Source: Candidatus Aquiluna sp. UB-MaderosW2red (GTDB lineage: Bacteria; Actinomycetota; Actinomycetes; Actinomycetales; Microbacteriaceae). From it: DNA of 64,000 bases. The stretch covers positions 1,599,805-1,663,804 of the forward strand of contig NZ_LT627734.1 in the NCBI RefSeq assembly GCF_900100865.1, given 5' to 3'. The notes under the pieces are model-generated. The model was not told the origin of the DNA. It made no database searches and saw nothing but the letters and a program-made list of their open reading frames with translations. Positions 26,001 to 30,103 of this stretch are shown one piece after another; position 1 is the first letter of the stretch; each line of letters opens with the position of its first letter. A program made the position numbers and the translations under genes.

Positions 26001-27115
26001 GCAAAGGTACAGGAAGTGCTGGCTGTATTCGTGCAAGATGCTGGTGCTGAAACCACAGGACTCGAGGTCACAGAATATGTGACAGCACCGCCATTTGATG
26101 TTGAGGCGCCCCAAGAAACTACTGACTGCGCATTTGCTACTGAGGCAGTGACTGAGCTGGGGTTGGTTGGGGCGCTCATTTGGTAGCTAACAAGTACCGC
26201 TCCTGACCGCCCATCTCCTCCCTTGTATCCAGAAACACCAACGCCATCGTTAAAGTTTCCACCACCACCACCACTGCCCCATGTAGAACCATCGGTTCCT
26301 GCGCCTAAAGAGTTACCTGCTCCTCCGCCGTTAGCCCCACCGGTTCCTGATCCCGATACGCCAGTGCCGCCGCCTCCAGCAGCTGCAGAGTCAACAAACC
26401 CTCGGATATTGAATTGAACGCCGTCACCGCCCTTGGCGCCCACATAATTACTTGAAACGTTAGAGCCAGGGGTTGCGGCTCCACCTCCACCGCCACCTGC
26501 GTACCCACCACCACCCCGGCCATTACCACCGTTATATCCTTGACCGGTTGTTCCTGCTGCCCCTGAGGCATTGTCATTGTGAGCACCTCCTCCGGAGCCA
26601 CCAGCCTCTTGGGCTCCGTAGTTGCTTCCTCCTCGCCCCCCACCTGTCGACGAAATGGAAAATGCGCTTGAGGATCCTCCAGAGGTGTGATTACCGATTG
26701 CTGCTACCCCAAGTCCTCCCCCTCCGACAACGATCGAATAGCTATCGCTCGGAACGGCAACGTCAGACGAGTCTCTAAATCCTCCCGCTCCACCGCCACC
26801 GCCGTGCCTAGATCCTCCTGCTCCACCACCGGCAATCACTACCACCCGAGCCAGGCTCGATACCCCTGTTGGTTTTGTCCAGGTGTACGAACCAGGAGTG
26901 TCAAAAGTTAGGACACAATTTGTACCCACAACACGAGCGTCCGTTATACCGCTTTGTCCATTTTGGTTCGTGCAGGAGGAGCTAGCTGCCGCTTGATCAC
27001 TCCATAGTCCTCCAACTGAGAGGGCGCTGACCAGCACAAAACCCAACATTCCAGTGAGCACAGCAAAGGCTCGAGTCGATAGCTTCGGCCTCTTTATTCT
27101 CACTTTGCCACCCAA
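5087..27115 (-). CDS. Giant secreted multidomain surface protein (about 7,340 residues), adhesin-like
   Basis: One uninterrupted 22-kb frame. Order of parts, approximate residues: signal peptide 1-46 (basic start, then VLTGMLGFVLVSALSVGG); Gly-rich domain 47-310; two FnIII domains 313-495; a beta-solenoid of about 3,000 residues (500-3,500) with recurring GGGDI, LKSK, WSDSDG, GNRG and EGNRF motifs like filamentous-haemagglutinin-type adhesins; about 26 Ig-like repeats of roughly 110 residues (3,520-6,400) each with a TQPxVxVxDxxGN motif; MBG-like repeats 6,400-6,820; three FnIII to 7,135; one IPT/TIG domain 7,137-7,219; a Ser/Gly/Asp linker; and a final membrane helix (WLWIALILIALALVIFV) with RARKRSERIAG. 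There is no LPxTG motif. It is presumably anchored in the membrane and reaches far out for attachment. The listed start is TTG; GTG at 27103 has a better ribosome site (GGGTGG). No terminator follows the stop. Confidence 0.85.
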   Translation of the reverse strand: MGGKVRIKRPKLSTRAFAVLTGMLGFVLVSALSVGGLWSDQAAASSSCTNQNGQSGITDARVVGTNCVLTFDTPGSYTWTKPTGVSSLARVVVIAGGGAGGSRHGGGGGAGGFRDSSDVAVPSDSYSIVVGGGGLGVAAIGNHTSGGSSSAFSISSTGGGRGGSNYGAQEAGGSGGGAHNDNASGAAGTTGQGYNGGNGRGGGGYAGGGGGGAATPGSNVSSNYVGAKGGDGVQFNIRGFVDSAAAGGGGTGVSGSGTGGANGGGAGNSLGAGTDGSTWGSGGGGGNFNDGVGVSGYKGGDGRSGAVLVSYQMSAPTNPSSVTASVANAQSVVSWGASTSNGGAVTYSVTSSPVVSAPASCTNTASTSCTFAGLTNGTNYTFTVRATNTIGTSTGATATATPRTTAGQPTSVSVTATGASTANVSFTAPSSNGGSTITSYTATSSPSGITGSISQAGSGTIAVSGLVPNQAYTFTVTATNAAGTSSPSSASSSFTIAGTAATVNITSTGSTSGSFVSGVFKTNTLGAANILNTDLQTALTQGSILIESAGAITVSAAVTNSTANSNLTLNCAGSGAFTNSNGAISVGGALSVDCATITTSAALGAVGSVSLTSAGAASALTVGGNVIVTGAGNDLTLKSKFNILINSATLQTAGTSSGSGGGVIVWSDSDGNSTGFVQTTNSVCINTFGSCVTPVSTGGGDIIIGGGSTTDASGRYPTGGSQAGSASGQHGVRLGSAHAANGTKIWSGGGDLSLSSSTGTSAGIYGQYWYGGTSINAGNGQVRINNFAGATTTTQTYGLFLESINHPITVTSSKPDGQAIRIISSLANTGDRSQPILFWDGTGSIRKTISATGGGDVYMEGNASGTGASTYSFEISNADILASEGDITLKGNRGANFNSRDTNTLTSFGAVPSGSAKGDILFEGNRFKNQSTDWGLLIKTAGSLTVRPLAGESFTDAITFPRSEVSLIGLSGLTIGGIGNTQAITASTPSVSSTSIAGDVTFRGGAVTLNGNITASGNISAYGAAISQSGAFTSTEGDITLSGTGAISTGASATNTSTAGAVSITSSGSTVTTSGLISAKTGVTLETTSASSSLAVNGNVTVTGAGGDLLLKSKVNVVIDTAGIKLQTAGTASGSGGRIILWSDSDASGQGYITVDPNVTLNSIGGATTTYTGGGDIHLAGGLDNGSTAVSPASVNNDGLPDGWAIATDGQMGIWYGFGAASGNTNTIQSGGGDIRLFGKSTTAVDALAFHWTTRVDSGLGQIEIRADSAGWGLQLNRSGDADTYTNKSIFTSRSNISPAIGMYAKSTGGVDYIALTGSWADTGTDNLVIQSVGDGSVEIKADGPANNPALGLTSTAVLSKSGKITLDGGAGNAGIHFGALRSGHSQGQVHLGDCAVATCANSLVTSSSADVEVIGNRVTTFLTLGTTVSSLGALSILPAANSTAFTDFQGRTAGLTLASKLGGLQIGRPGDTTAAMTLSKNWTIAGPISVHAGDIVVASNIELVTTDEATSPIRFFTGGSIYTATGVDLTTTGSDVVYWTAVDKVAGTNRTASNIYIDPGTITTNGGKIWLAGGRDDGGLDALITTDRGKWSSVSARDGLPDGYAVGQNSANWDEMGVLINANSVLKSGGGDIFIAGAVAPAGGYNLGHIGIFPGVQIDSGTGRIAMWGRSLGSATNQGISLHVGNNGAPAIISSDAASADAISLYSDSSAGGAWSRGITALWYAAWDQKSGHQGVRILATKSGGGITLSGIGSSAGNDGSGIQGLRLGFIDILATDGPITLNGAAGPSSWAVGTSFGWENNSQEAVRLGAWTAGATNAVGGNRVTTAGGTQVDFATSSSDVTIHSDAVWMRQSGNGMWGVYVATTGDFKILPTTITGGLFTESANFKTTQNTTDWSFGKLQFPITPESIQIGRPTTTTPISIASNLEAHGAISVHGSALNIQGNVESKSGRGDVLFKSRSSIALAPNKKIETNGSNIVLWGGSADGNGYVLIDDGACVNTNASCDPAVSVSTGSIYMGGGSAGTSYPTGPVVDSGYRGVRLATSSLSRVKVLSGGGDIVMRGQSNLHGFESWQGSTIKATTGSITIEGTSTTAGNQGVRFATNSGTTLISSGKTSGTAIQILGKQTNPGTNTLSNAIYIGDSNSTIEATGGGDIVFSSDVVSAFDTRSVDLRSATVSANGGDILFDGDFADIISSNITGTSGSSIRIKSSSHIGLDSSTVQTSGPSGAKLGQISLWTDSDGDDAGVFRTSNAVCINTIASCSGTSETGGADIVIGGGSAAKGFFPAGGAPSTAGSQGVRLGSANAANQFKLWSGGGDITIRSKSATSTNLIQGQYWHGGTNMNSGSGAILVENIAGATGSMQSLGIDIRADGHPISVVSTKATGEAIKFVSALGTTNDYSTAILIYNGTNTVRTSISATGGGDIVMEGTAAGTANNTYSFDFSNADIIATSGNITLKGNRGLWLNRLGSGSSNIGATAAGSATGNISIEGNRFITDSTLPVNFKTTGKLTVKPMAGQSFIHPVTFPATGYTLTGLTGLQIGAADNTANLTVGQSATVAGPITYQGGVITVSNALTNNGAGPISLTSSSTVAQNADLASGVGGIYMKSVGKISVGPGASVAVPRKLSTAGGPITLWTTADNAGVDFSNYVLIETNANESDGADITIGGGSADPNNSARPAGSTLSTSGTALQIGGVSTNAENLVRVYSGVGAISMKAQTTHANAASSGINLSAGVKIVGNTIDLFGKAKGTSGTDNTASGIFHYEDLASAQTVIEATASYSTHTNALTMTSVLENGAYGSMLGNATGARSAQIAIITSGDMADMLLSGETLTGDYGFQTGGLLIATKTGNVVIDSKGKVVVFSRSGANRKVEFKPVAGPTGGDLTVYTSAVDSFSNGIMEIKTAGVVSILPPVGQTSFGAETTFPIPGSSIDVGGLIVGKVGNTANLVQGAAIKSSGDVRYFGGAQTANLAITTSNSGNIEFYPTTSFTKSTPSFNASGSILIGKSSSPASSVTLSTSTLTAGASVEVFSSGTITQTAALAASSGIQLESGTDVLVQANIGSGVGPALIKAKRHIVTAAGTSVSPLTISSLGQNITFQADSDGNEFGHAQIKNFNRLDTGTGGGDILISGGTDPASGFATSNNDGTGNIFGGVTLATTVDGTNPYFSNGIRITAGTGDVTIRGWSKGEQYGRGVIVPLSNDAANPTVISGRDISLVGKSTGASSWYGIELGKTSGNQAAQTTQNSITATRILSLLGTSDVYDGIVLVGNTKLSGGTMSLEGTGPRYPVMISLAQSAIDAGSGGVSILGVKSSASAGDLTLAASSFLSSGLVSIELRRASSNAVLDITGGIDSSSSNSNIEITSDFLNLGASINAGTARVTIEPLAPSQAITLGSEVAGTLALSTTELQRISAGTLAFNTDGNINVSASQNFTGKVSTLALRAGGNVNGSAGVGITVANLGIDAGGTINFPGNQSASVIALNASTVSYNQSANYSVATVDSIDPEFGYGLKMAVSNVPVTGTVDAFMAVTFNPPPTVTIRDKFGNTLATNNSSAGDYTVSTAFTVATTTSGTPVISGATATRSGGTFTFSDLKVVDGTGTGTFTFSATRNGTSLSQNSELVDGEAFTAQSTTTFTSASYNIQAGEPASIALSFASTSAQAGKTGLAPTATLKDVGGNTIASGPHANAAITISIAGLDGIIVSGATATTVNGVASFPNLVLGGKVNTDYTLTFSVTFQNTNTPPQSVTVTEDEVVTLTFGDASKVTLGAATQTVANRSNLANIVATIRDAYDNVVTDSTASVALTFGTGSTLAQSPVVTDYSAQNASSGVATFSGVSLAATVDSYTVTASSSTLATASQVVTVTHGQAHTITLTAPATATNDVVFGTQPVVRIFDQEGNLVTTGDQSTQTVTLSATEATLGGTVSMPAVAGEADFTGKLVKLTGTIGSITLKAAIASPNVIEETETITVGFGSATKLSITQAASGFVNRTDFTAQPKVTVQDISGNTVQNFVGTISLGIGSGAIITGSPSITLASPNSGVATFSGLGLQGTIGSYTITASSLNLTSATQTGVALTHGAAAKVVVTAPANAQSNVVFGTQPVARILDADDNLVTTESESTQVVTLTATGATLSGNNAQLLSMAAVAGEANFTGKGLKLEGELGTKTLTATISSPSPISGNASIELGFGEAVKLAITQAAAGFVNRTNFTTQPKVTVQDVSGNTVTNFTGEVELSIGSGAIITGDIDLTLVAGDLGVATFSGLGLQGTIGSYTITASSQDLTSATQTPVALTHGDATSVALTIPATVTNDAVFGVQPQARILDADGNLVSTGTQSTQDVVLSSSNATISGTLTQPALGGVADFTGIKLTSTIGSRSVTATISDPSAADTEATTVTFGSATKLAITHAAAGFVNRTNFSTQPKVTVQDISGNTVTNFTGDVALSIGSGASITGDIDLTLVAGDLGVATFSGLGIQGTIGSYTITASSAGRTSATQDITLTHGAAHSVVLTSPSTVTNNTVFATQPSVEILDRDLNRVTDGTQSTQTVTISSTADLSGTVSMPAVAGIANFSGKGLKLTDTIGSYTITATITSPEAIEDENNISISFGTATKLAITTPAAGFVNRTNFSTQPKVTVQDISGNTVTNFTGDVALSIGSGASITGDIDLTLVAGDLGVATFSGLGIQGTIGSYTITASSAGRTSATQDITLLHGAAHSVVLTSPATVTNDTVFATQPSVEILDRDLNRVTDGTQSTQTVTISSTADLSGTVSMPAVAGIANFSGKGLKLTDTIGSYTITATITSPEAIEDENNISISFGTATKLAITTPAAGFVNRTNFSTQPKVTVQDISGNTVTNFTGDVALSIAPPAGQTRVALITGITTLTLTAANEGVANFSGLGLQGTVGDYTITASSAGRTSATQDITLLHGAAVKLSVARATAGVRAGIDFVTQPQIEVLDQDDNRVTTGTAASLNVIASISGSGATISGTLTGQASVGLATFETLRVSGTAAGYQLNYQVFGPAELTSLTAAQESVTLLAGNPYDLLVTEQPAAIIAGEDFALDIKVSIRDQWLNTVLSDSTSTIKPTLVATDGTTVIDSSKAAVAATAGVVTFEDMTFTSAGNRKVLFALGGISELSDTFTITHAAASQIVWLSSEPTAMRNEISISPAPSFEIRDQFGNPATTGPRFAVTATVISSNSANVLATANTSQTLANNSANVVFAGLVLKAPAASYQLRFTATSGATSFSVVSAAIPLTFGSPTQLAITTPATVARAGLAFGGQPIIEIRDSAANLVSDSQLVVTASVAGRDLVGLPTKGAVNGVANFTASGLGISGAAAEGLTLVFSTEYPTGTFITKSQEIDVTAGQATLFRIVQNPTNLITRQTFSPVVEIELWDQFANKVETDSSSQVLVRLFTNTDSLALATTGQPPVTTISATANAGVVLFTGLGYAVAPGVDYYLEVDLNGYEQNSNDFEVLPGVATSIAIDTQPSTLTGSVLTKTGELLAAQPRVSVFDQDGYLATTTAGTVTVSATNTGSLSEGVTTALLENGSAQFAGVKLFGTPAQNGNPALNHELVFSFGSATVTSQSLNVTHNDAFQLSLLQPAADGRASEPFEQQPIIEIRDRYNNRVETGAGATLPVRVGTSGGAVSGANKNAVAGRATFTGLSQGGTVGTNYTLTFEVPEAPNVATTLQQNVQVSYGFAAGLRLAQAPLSIASGQLTKTGDDLATQPVIEVVDNWQNVVLDSSATVTASLLATLDARDRLVSASKQAVNGVATFSGLAMVVRPLQDYALKFNSGSLQFAQSAALQVRHGDATQLEITTQPVTYISDGVITKTGDRLEQTPIVRALDFDGNPATELNGDIVTATVTTGDGQADVAVHQNTLQHNQAVFINGIAQLQNLRVIALPQVDQKLTFTSQLTSPQVTITSPESSAFKLTFNDPYSVAVVTKPCAGVEVASVCQAGITGNNLLQQPVVEIRDRFQNRVTNYVGTVEVATSSVGSSILVSGVANPAAQVAPVSNGLASFEYLGVVATPGATTQFVFSSGTLFSATSQSFDVLAAEAAKLVMATQPVGARTGDLLPTQPVVHVLDRFNNRVLSDSSTVVSIQIDSGSGGTLTAAAPATLSATSVQGAATFAGLSVSGTPLAIYTLGFSAEGLTPATSAAFSVTNGLANGFAYLQDPAASKTGDLLTTMPELELLDAEGNRAVDDSTTVVAVSFAVTDGNARFVNSLDETVTPSMVVSEGVASFTGLRVVGTPGFEYKLLFTATPVTGPSYTAAASAAFSLIAANPYQLVLTQDSTGGLVGEVLTGQPVLQVKDRFNNNVDWDNQSVVTAAVFNDVSGSVVSGGSTTANQGVVTFSNIAVTGSPGAVYKLRFSSSHLGYAFSVDETVGYTLSKTAAISIRYQARSFVNGEIVTPTFATDSPATPRYTTSSLSSICELVLDPQTNEPNGQVFVRGVGDCVVTVTVPGVPFYFANTATATLSISKAQQKALVITSANNLDFWSTMTPAAAGGSGTGQLSFLVQGDCRIIGTTLIPGQAGSFCEVTARKLGDNNYLIAYSDPMVLTINKILQNPLRMASATSANMIDITLFTSGGSGDGLVTFAVTTNDSLCRIVDGNKLRANATGSCGVSATKLTSTNYLVAISPEQTVTFTKADQRVNFTSVIPATPLPQQLFTPVAVASSGLAVQYTITSGLGIICAWDTDPTKVKFLASGVCDITATQAGDGQFMQASAVQRIVVSARNQTIAFSPIAQKTYGDPGFFAAATASSGLQVQYSVTNIVGAPKCAVNTRGFITLLAAGGCEITASQPGNLEYLAATSVRQMFVISADLAGAPHLVSISAGKQNITASFNPPGYNGGATITAYRMVVTNADGDNFINAGCVVSAAPINCTLVGLPIDTYTVKVAAITVAGIGVYSESSLPIRTSNAPLGVTNLAAAPSPNTLTLNWDEPTAFDGNFEGYEVYVWPLGGDEPATPTATSMSTSASFSTSIVQAQSFRTSVFRAMTAPTAIDYSPAYEFKVVTITSESQTEGEENTTVGMQQSLTTPSAPTRLQLVELEGELVLGWSEPVFNGGSSLLGYKVLVNGAEPADCPASADRLCEYTEVLPGQTYEFAVSAENGLGFGQVATYSITIPAPPQTNSSFDGPMITKVTPNPARPGSTVKGIGVKLGTVTKIEIAGREMQFSATQDSITFILPANIADGVYDLVLHSSYGRLTIQEALTVSAIAVVVTDPETQPETDPDSGSGSGIGSGDSGTEGSGSNGSGSSNSGTDGSNGDGSAGDPDGSVTKPDEGSDSGVSGPESEPGSGGSDSGEERQGTDFAWLWIALILIALALVIFVRARKRSERIAG
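12541..13879 (-). repeat. Near-identical 627-bp tandem repeats inside the giant gene
   Basis: The sequence from 12541 recurs at 13168 and again at 13795, a period of 627 bp or 209 residues, equal to two Ig-like domains. The first two copies differ at only a few bases. The third diverges after about 85 bp. Flanking domains share the protein motif but are much more diverged at DNA level, so this array was amplified or homogenised recently. Confidence 0.85.
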
Positions 27116-27903
27116 TCAAACAAGGGCGAGGCTTTGGGTGCGGGCAAAACAAATAGACGCTTCAAGAGCGCTCGCTGGTTGCCCAATCTTTTTGAACCCA
27201 TAGAGTTTAAAAGATAGCATTTGGGGGTTTTTGCGCCCTGTACAAGTACGGGTACCCGAAGTTATCTTGAGGGTTATGGGGCGTCTATCTGAAATTTCCG
27301 TCAAAATCCTTTCAGAAAGGCCCAGAAACTACGAGCTCACATCTTCGAGAGGGTCTGAAGTCTGACTTTTCTAAGGAATTTGACCCACTTGCTATCTTGA
27401 GTAACCAAAATTATTACTGACACTCTTTCTGGCCATGTAATCGCTCTAAGGATGCAACAAACTTCTGCTGGCGGACCAAGTCGGCGTTGGTACAACCTGG
27501 AAATCTTTTACTTGTTCCGCTCGTCAATGCACCGATATTAATTTACAGCTAGGTGAAAAAGTTTTCTCCGACTTCATAGCACTCAAAGTTCTCAATTTTG
27601 TCGACTGACATTATTCGACAGCTCCGAGAAAGTCGTTGGCTTGATGAGAACAAAGACAATTCGGTAAAGCTTGCGGAGGCTAGTGCCTAATAGATCTTTG
27701 TAGCCAAGTCCATCGTTTAGCCCGGTAAAAATAGAAGTGCTAAAGGATTCCACTTCACTCAAAAAAAGGACCCGCTTAGAAACGAACTGAACCCCAAAAG
27801 TTGCACACCAAATAAGGAGTCCAAACAAAAAAGGTTCAGTTCAAGTGCTCTGCGGGTCTTGCCTCGTAAGCGTAATTAGCTAACAAGCACGACTGCCTCA
27901 GGC
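27116..27903. other. Upstream region of the giant gene, no supported gene
   Basis: About 790 bp, AT-rich. Two short leftward frames (27116-27304 and 27592-27828) have no convincing ribosome-binding site or recognisable protein, and I do not call them. The promoter of the giant gene should lie here. A 10-bp palindrome, CGGGTACCCG, sits at 27249-27258 about 140 bp upstream of the start. I could not recognise a riboswitch. Confidence 0.4.
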
Positions 27904-28830
27904 TCACCGATAGCTATAGAAAACCGGCCTGTCTTTGCTGTTCAAAACGGTTCTTTCGCCATCAAGAGTGACCGCTATTCGGTATTGACCTGAGCCAGGA
28001 AGGGTGATGGTCCTGACCAGGTAATACGAGTCACCAATAACTCTCAAACCTGTGTCAGCAGTTGAGTTGATGGTCTTACTCATCTTTCGAACATAGTCGC
28101 CATCGTTTTTTTGAAGTTTGATCTGGTAGTTGGCACCCATCTCAGGGAACTTAATGTAAAACCTTGACCTCGTTAGGGCTAATTCTCTTAGTCCAAACCC
28201 AGGTTTGACCACAGACTGCTTCGATGCCTGCAGCTGGTCCTGGAACCGAAGGGATTGGGGATCTTGGATTGACTACAACAGGAGCTTGAAAGCTTGCGAC
28301 CCGTTAGCTGGCGTGGACAAACGAGCACCGATTTCTACCTTGATATCGATTGCGACAGTTGAACCTGGGGTCAACGAGTTCTTTGGAATTGCGAAAGATG
28401 TCGGGCTAGTCGTGGCGAAGGTGGCAGGGACACTGTCCAGCAAGATCTGGTAGTCACTGATTGCAGACCCGCCATCAAATATTGGAAGGCCCCGAGTAAT
28501 GACGATGTCATCGCCACCCCAAACACTGTCGCCGAAACCGAAGCATCAGGAACTGTGAAGGGCCTGAGAGGCCTCTGCAGTGTTGGAGGTAATTGCCTTG
28601 AATTCTGCCGTTATCAACGAAGTGCTGGTCGCCAAACTTATAGAGCCCAAGGTGGAAATAATTGACCGACGAGTTAGTGCTTTGCTGCTTCAAAATAGTT
28701 TCGTTATTGCCGGGTGACATCGGATAGGAAGTTGTGCTTACCGCTCTCGCGCCAGCTCCATTGTCGATGCGCTCAAGCCAAAGGCCACTGGCAGTGAAAC
28801 CGGCAGGACTATTAGTCCGGAAAAAAAATT
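27904..28830 (-). pseudogene. Frameshifted remnant of an FnIII-type surface protein
   Basis: Coding sense on the - strand is spread over several frames. From about 28520 one frame reads DDIVITRGLPIFDGGSAISD and on through NSLTPGSTVAIDIKVEIGAR, a fibronectin III domain, before hitting TAG near 28275. Homology-like reading continues in the next frame (APVVVNPRSPIPSVPGPAAG, then CGQTWVWTKRIS). It returns to the first frame for the 102-codon tail 28212-27904 (FYIKFPEMGANYQIKLQKND ... PVFYSYR). At least two frameshifts are needed to join the parts. Further upstream (28800-28600) fragments such as GLWLERIDNGAGARAVSTTS also look coding. It resembles the C-terminal parts of secreted FnIII proteins and is probably a dead relative of the neighbouring giant. 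Confidence 0.65.
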
Positions 28831-28968
28831 AGGCTAAAAATATTAAATTGACCCACTATGTCAGAAAGCAACAGGGTTGCACGTCTGGTTAGTCTGTAAA
28901 ACATCTGAAAAGTAGAAGATCTAGGATTTGCCTCAGGTGAACTAACAGTCAGTTAACCACCCAAAACT

Positions 28969-28998
28969 AAACCCCCAAGAGTTGCCTCTCGGGGGTTT
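28969..28998 (-). terminator. Terminator of rplJ-rplL
   Basis: The inverted repeat AAACCCCC(G/A)AGAG...CTCT(C/T)GGGGGTTT forms a 13-bp stem with one G-U pair and a 4-nt loop. It lies 20 nt after the rplL stop on the - strand, and the stem ends in TTT. Confidence 0.85.
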
Positions 28999-29017
28999 AA
29001 GTCTTTTAGAGCTTAAG

Positions 29018-29392
29018 TTACTTTAGGGTAACCTTGCCACCGGCTGCTTCTAGCTTTGCCTTGGCCTCTTCAGCTGCATCCTTCTTCGCACCCTCAAGGA
29101 TGGTTGATGGAGCTGCGTCTACTAGTGCCTTAGCCTCACCTAGGCCGAGGTTAGTGATTGCACGAACCTCCTTGATGACCTGGATCTTCTGGTCGCCAGC
29201 TGCTTCCAAGATGACGTCAAACTCAGTCTTCTCTTCTACTGCTTCGGCTGGTGCTGCGGCAGCTGCAACGGCAACTGGTGCGGCTGCGGATACTTCGAAT
29301 ACCTCTTCGAACTTCTTGATGAAGTCAGAAAGCTCGATCAGTGTTAGCTCCTTGAATGCTTCAATGAGCTGCTCAGCGGTTAGCTTTGCCAT
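29018..29392 (-). CDS. rplL: 50S ribosomal protein L7/L12
   Basis: A 124-residue acidic protein with the canonical layout. The N-terminal dimerisation domain ([20 protein letters not shown]) comes first, then an Ala/Pro-rich hinge at about 35-55, then the C-terminal factor-binding domain containing [20 protein letters not shown] and a GGKVTLK end. It forms the ribosomal stalk with L10 and recruits translation GTPases. AGGAG precedes the ATG. It follows rplJ by 30 nt and is transcribed with it. Confidence 0.97.
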   Translation of the reverse strand: MAKLTAEQLIEAFKELTLIELSDFIKKFEEVFEVSAAAPVAVAAAAAPAEAVEEKTEFDVILEAAGDQKIQVIKEVRAITNLGLGEAKALVDAAPSTILEGAKKDAAEEAKAKLEAAGGKVTLK

Positions 29393-29422
29393 GTTTGTCT
29401 CCTAGTTTATTTGAACGTTTAG

Positions 29423-29935
29423 TTAGTTGGACTCTTGCTTTTGACGCAGCGCGTCGACTACGCGAACTGCCGATGAAGGCAGCGCGTTGAAGGTGTAGGC
29501 AGCCTTGTATAGCGAAGCCTTGAAGACACCAGCGGCCTGAGCCAATAGCACTTCGCGGGATTCGAGATCTGCAAGCTTCTTCACATCTGCTTCTGAAAGT
29601 GCGATGCCATCCATGACACCGGTCTTAATCACAAGCAGCGGGTTAGTCTTTGCAAAATCCTTGAGTGCTTTTGCTGCGGTCACGGGGTCGCCGTGCACAA
29701 ACGTCATTGCAGTTGGACCAAATAACTGTCCTTCAAATGCGGTGACGCCTGCGTTTTTTGCAGCAATCATGATCAGGGTGTTTTTTGCAATGACAAATGT
29801 TGCGTCATCAGCCATTGAGCGGCGAAGCTGCTTAAGCTTCGCCACAGTGAGTCCGCGGTATTCAGTAAGGACAACTGCTGATGAGCTACTGAATTTCTCC
29901 GTTAGCTCGGCAACTTGCGCTTTCTTGTCTGCCAT
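29423..29935 (-). CDS. rplJ: 50S ribosomal protein L10
   Basis: A 170-residue stalk-base protein. Family motifs include VVLTEYRGLTVAKLKQLRR near residue 20, FVIAKNTLI near 47 and LFGPTAMTFVHGDPV near 70. The C-terminal helix that carries L7/L12 dimers ends in ALRQKQESN. AAGGAG lies just upstream of the ATG. In this genome rplJ-rplL is separated from rplK-rplA by about 9 kb of unrelated genes, so it has its own leader, which holds a strong hairpin at 29976-30008. Confidence 0.97.
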   Translation of the reverse strand: MADKKAQVAELTEKFSSSSAVVLTEYRGLTVAKLKQLRRSMADDATFVIAKNTLIMIAAKNAGVTAFEGQLFGPTAMTFVHGDPVTAAKALKDFAKTNPLLVIKTGVMDGIALSEADVKKLADLESREVLLAQAAGVFKASLYKAAYTFNALPSSAVRVVDALRQKQESN

Positions 29936-29975
29936 GGCACTCCTTGTTGGTTAGTGCCGGCTACTTTGGATAACA

Positions 29976-30008
29976 AAAATGCTCCGGCGCTTGGCGCACG
30001 GAGCATTT
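29976..30008 (-). promoter_or_regulatory. Strong hairpin between the helicase gene and rplJ: terminator or L10 leader element
   Basis: On the - strand AAATGCTCCG and CGGAGCATTT pair perfectly. Inside them GCGC pairs with GCGC around CAA, with one bulged base, giving a 14-bp stem followed by TTTTTG. It lies about 40 nt before the rplJ ATG and about 95 nt after the helicase stop. The shape fits a rho-independent terminator of the helicase gene. The position also fits the autoregulatory L10-binding leader known for rplJ operons. I cannot separate the two by eye. Confidence 0.6.
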
Positions 30009-30103
30009 CCCGAATCGGGAAGTTCTACACACACCTAACGCTGGAATTCACTTTTCGTGATCCTTAGTCGTGGAGGCAGAACCTTTTGAATTAATTCTTA
30101 GGT

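Noticed and set aside
27170..27300. Cyclic-di-GMP riboswitch before the giant adhesin
   Set aside because: I looked for the conserved GEMM core and tetraloop-receptor pattern on the - strand and did not see them.
27116..27304. 62-codon frame ending immediately before the giant gene
   Set aside because: No family resemblance and no good ribosome-binding site; more likely the untranslated leader.
27592..27828. 78-codon leftward frame upstream of the giant gene
   Set aside because: TTG start, no ribosome-binding site, no recognisable similarity. It may be debris but I cannot support a gene.
28806..28820. GGACTATTAGTCC hairpin next to an A-tract as terminator
   Set aside because: The run of A follows on the + strand, where no gene ends, and on the - strand the T-run comes before the stem, so it does not have terminator order.
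29034..29954. + strand frames over rplL and rplJ (123 and 116 codons)
   Set aside because: Antisense shadows of Ala/Glu-rich ribosomal proteins with Ser/Ala-rich nonsense composition.
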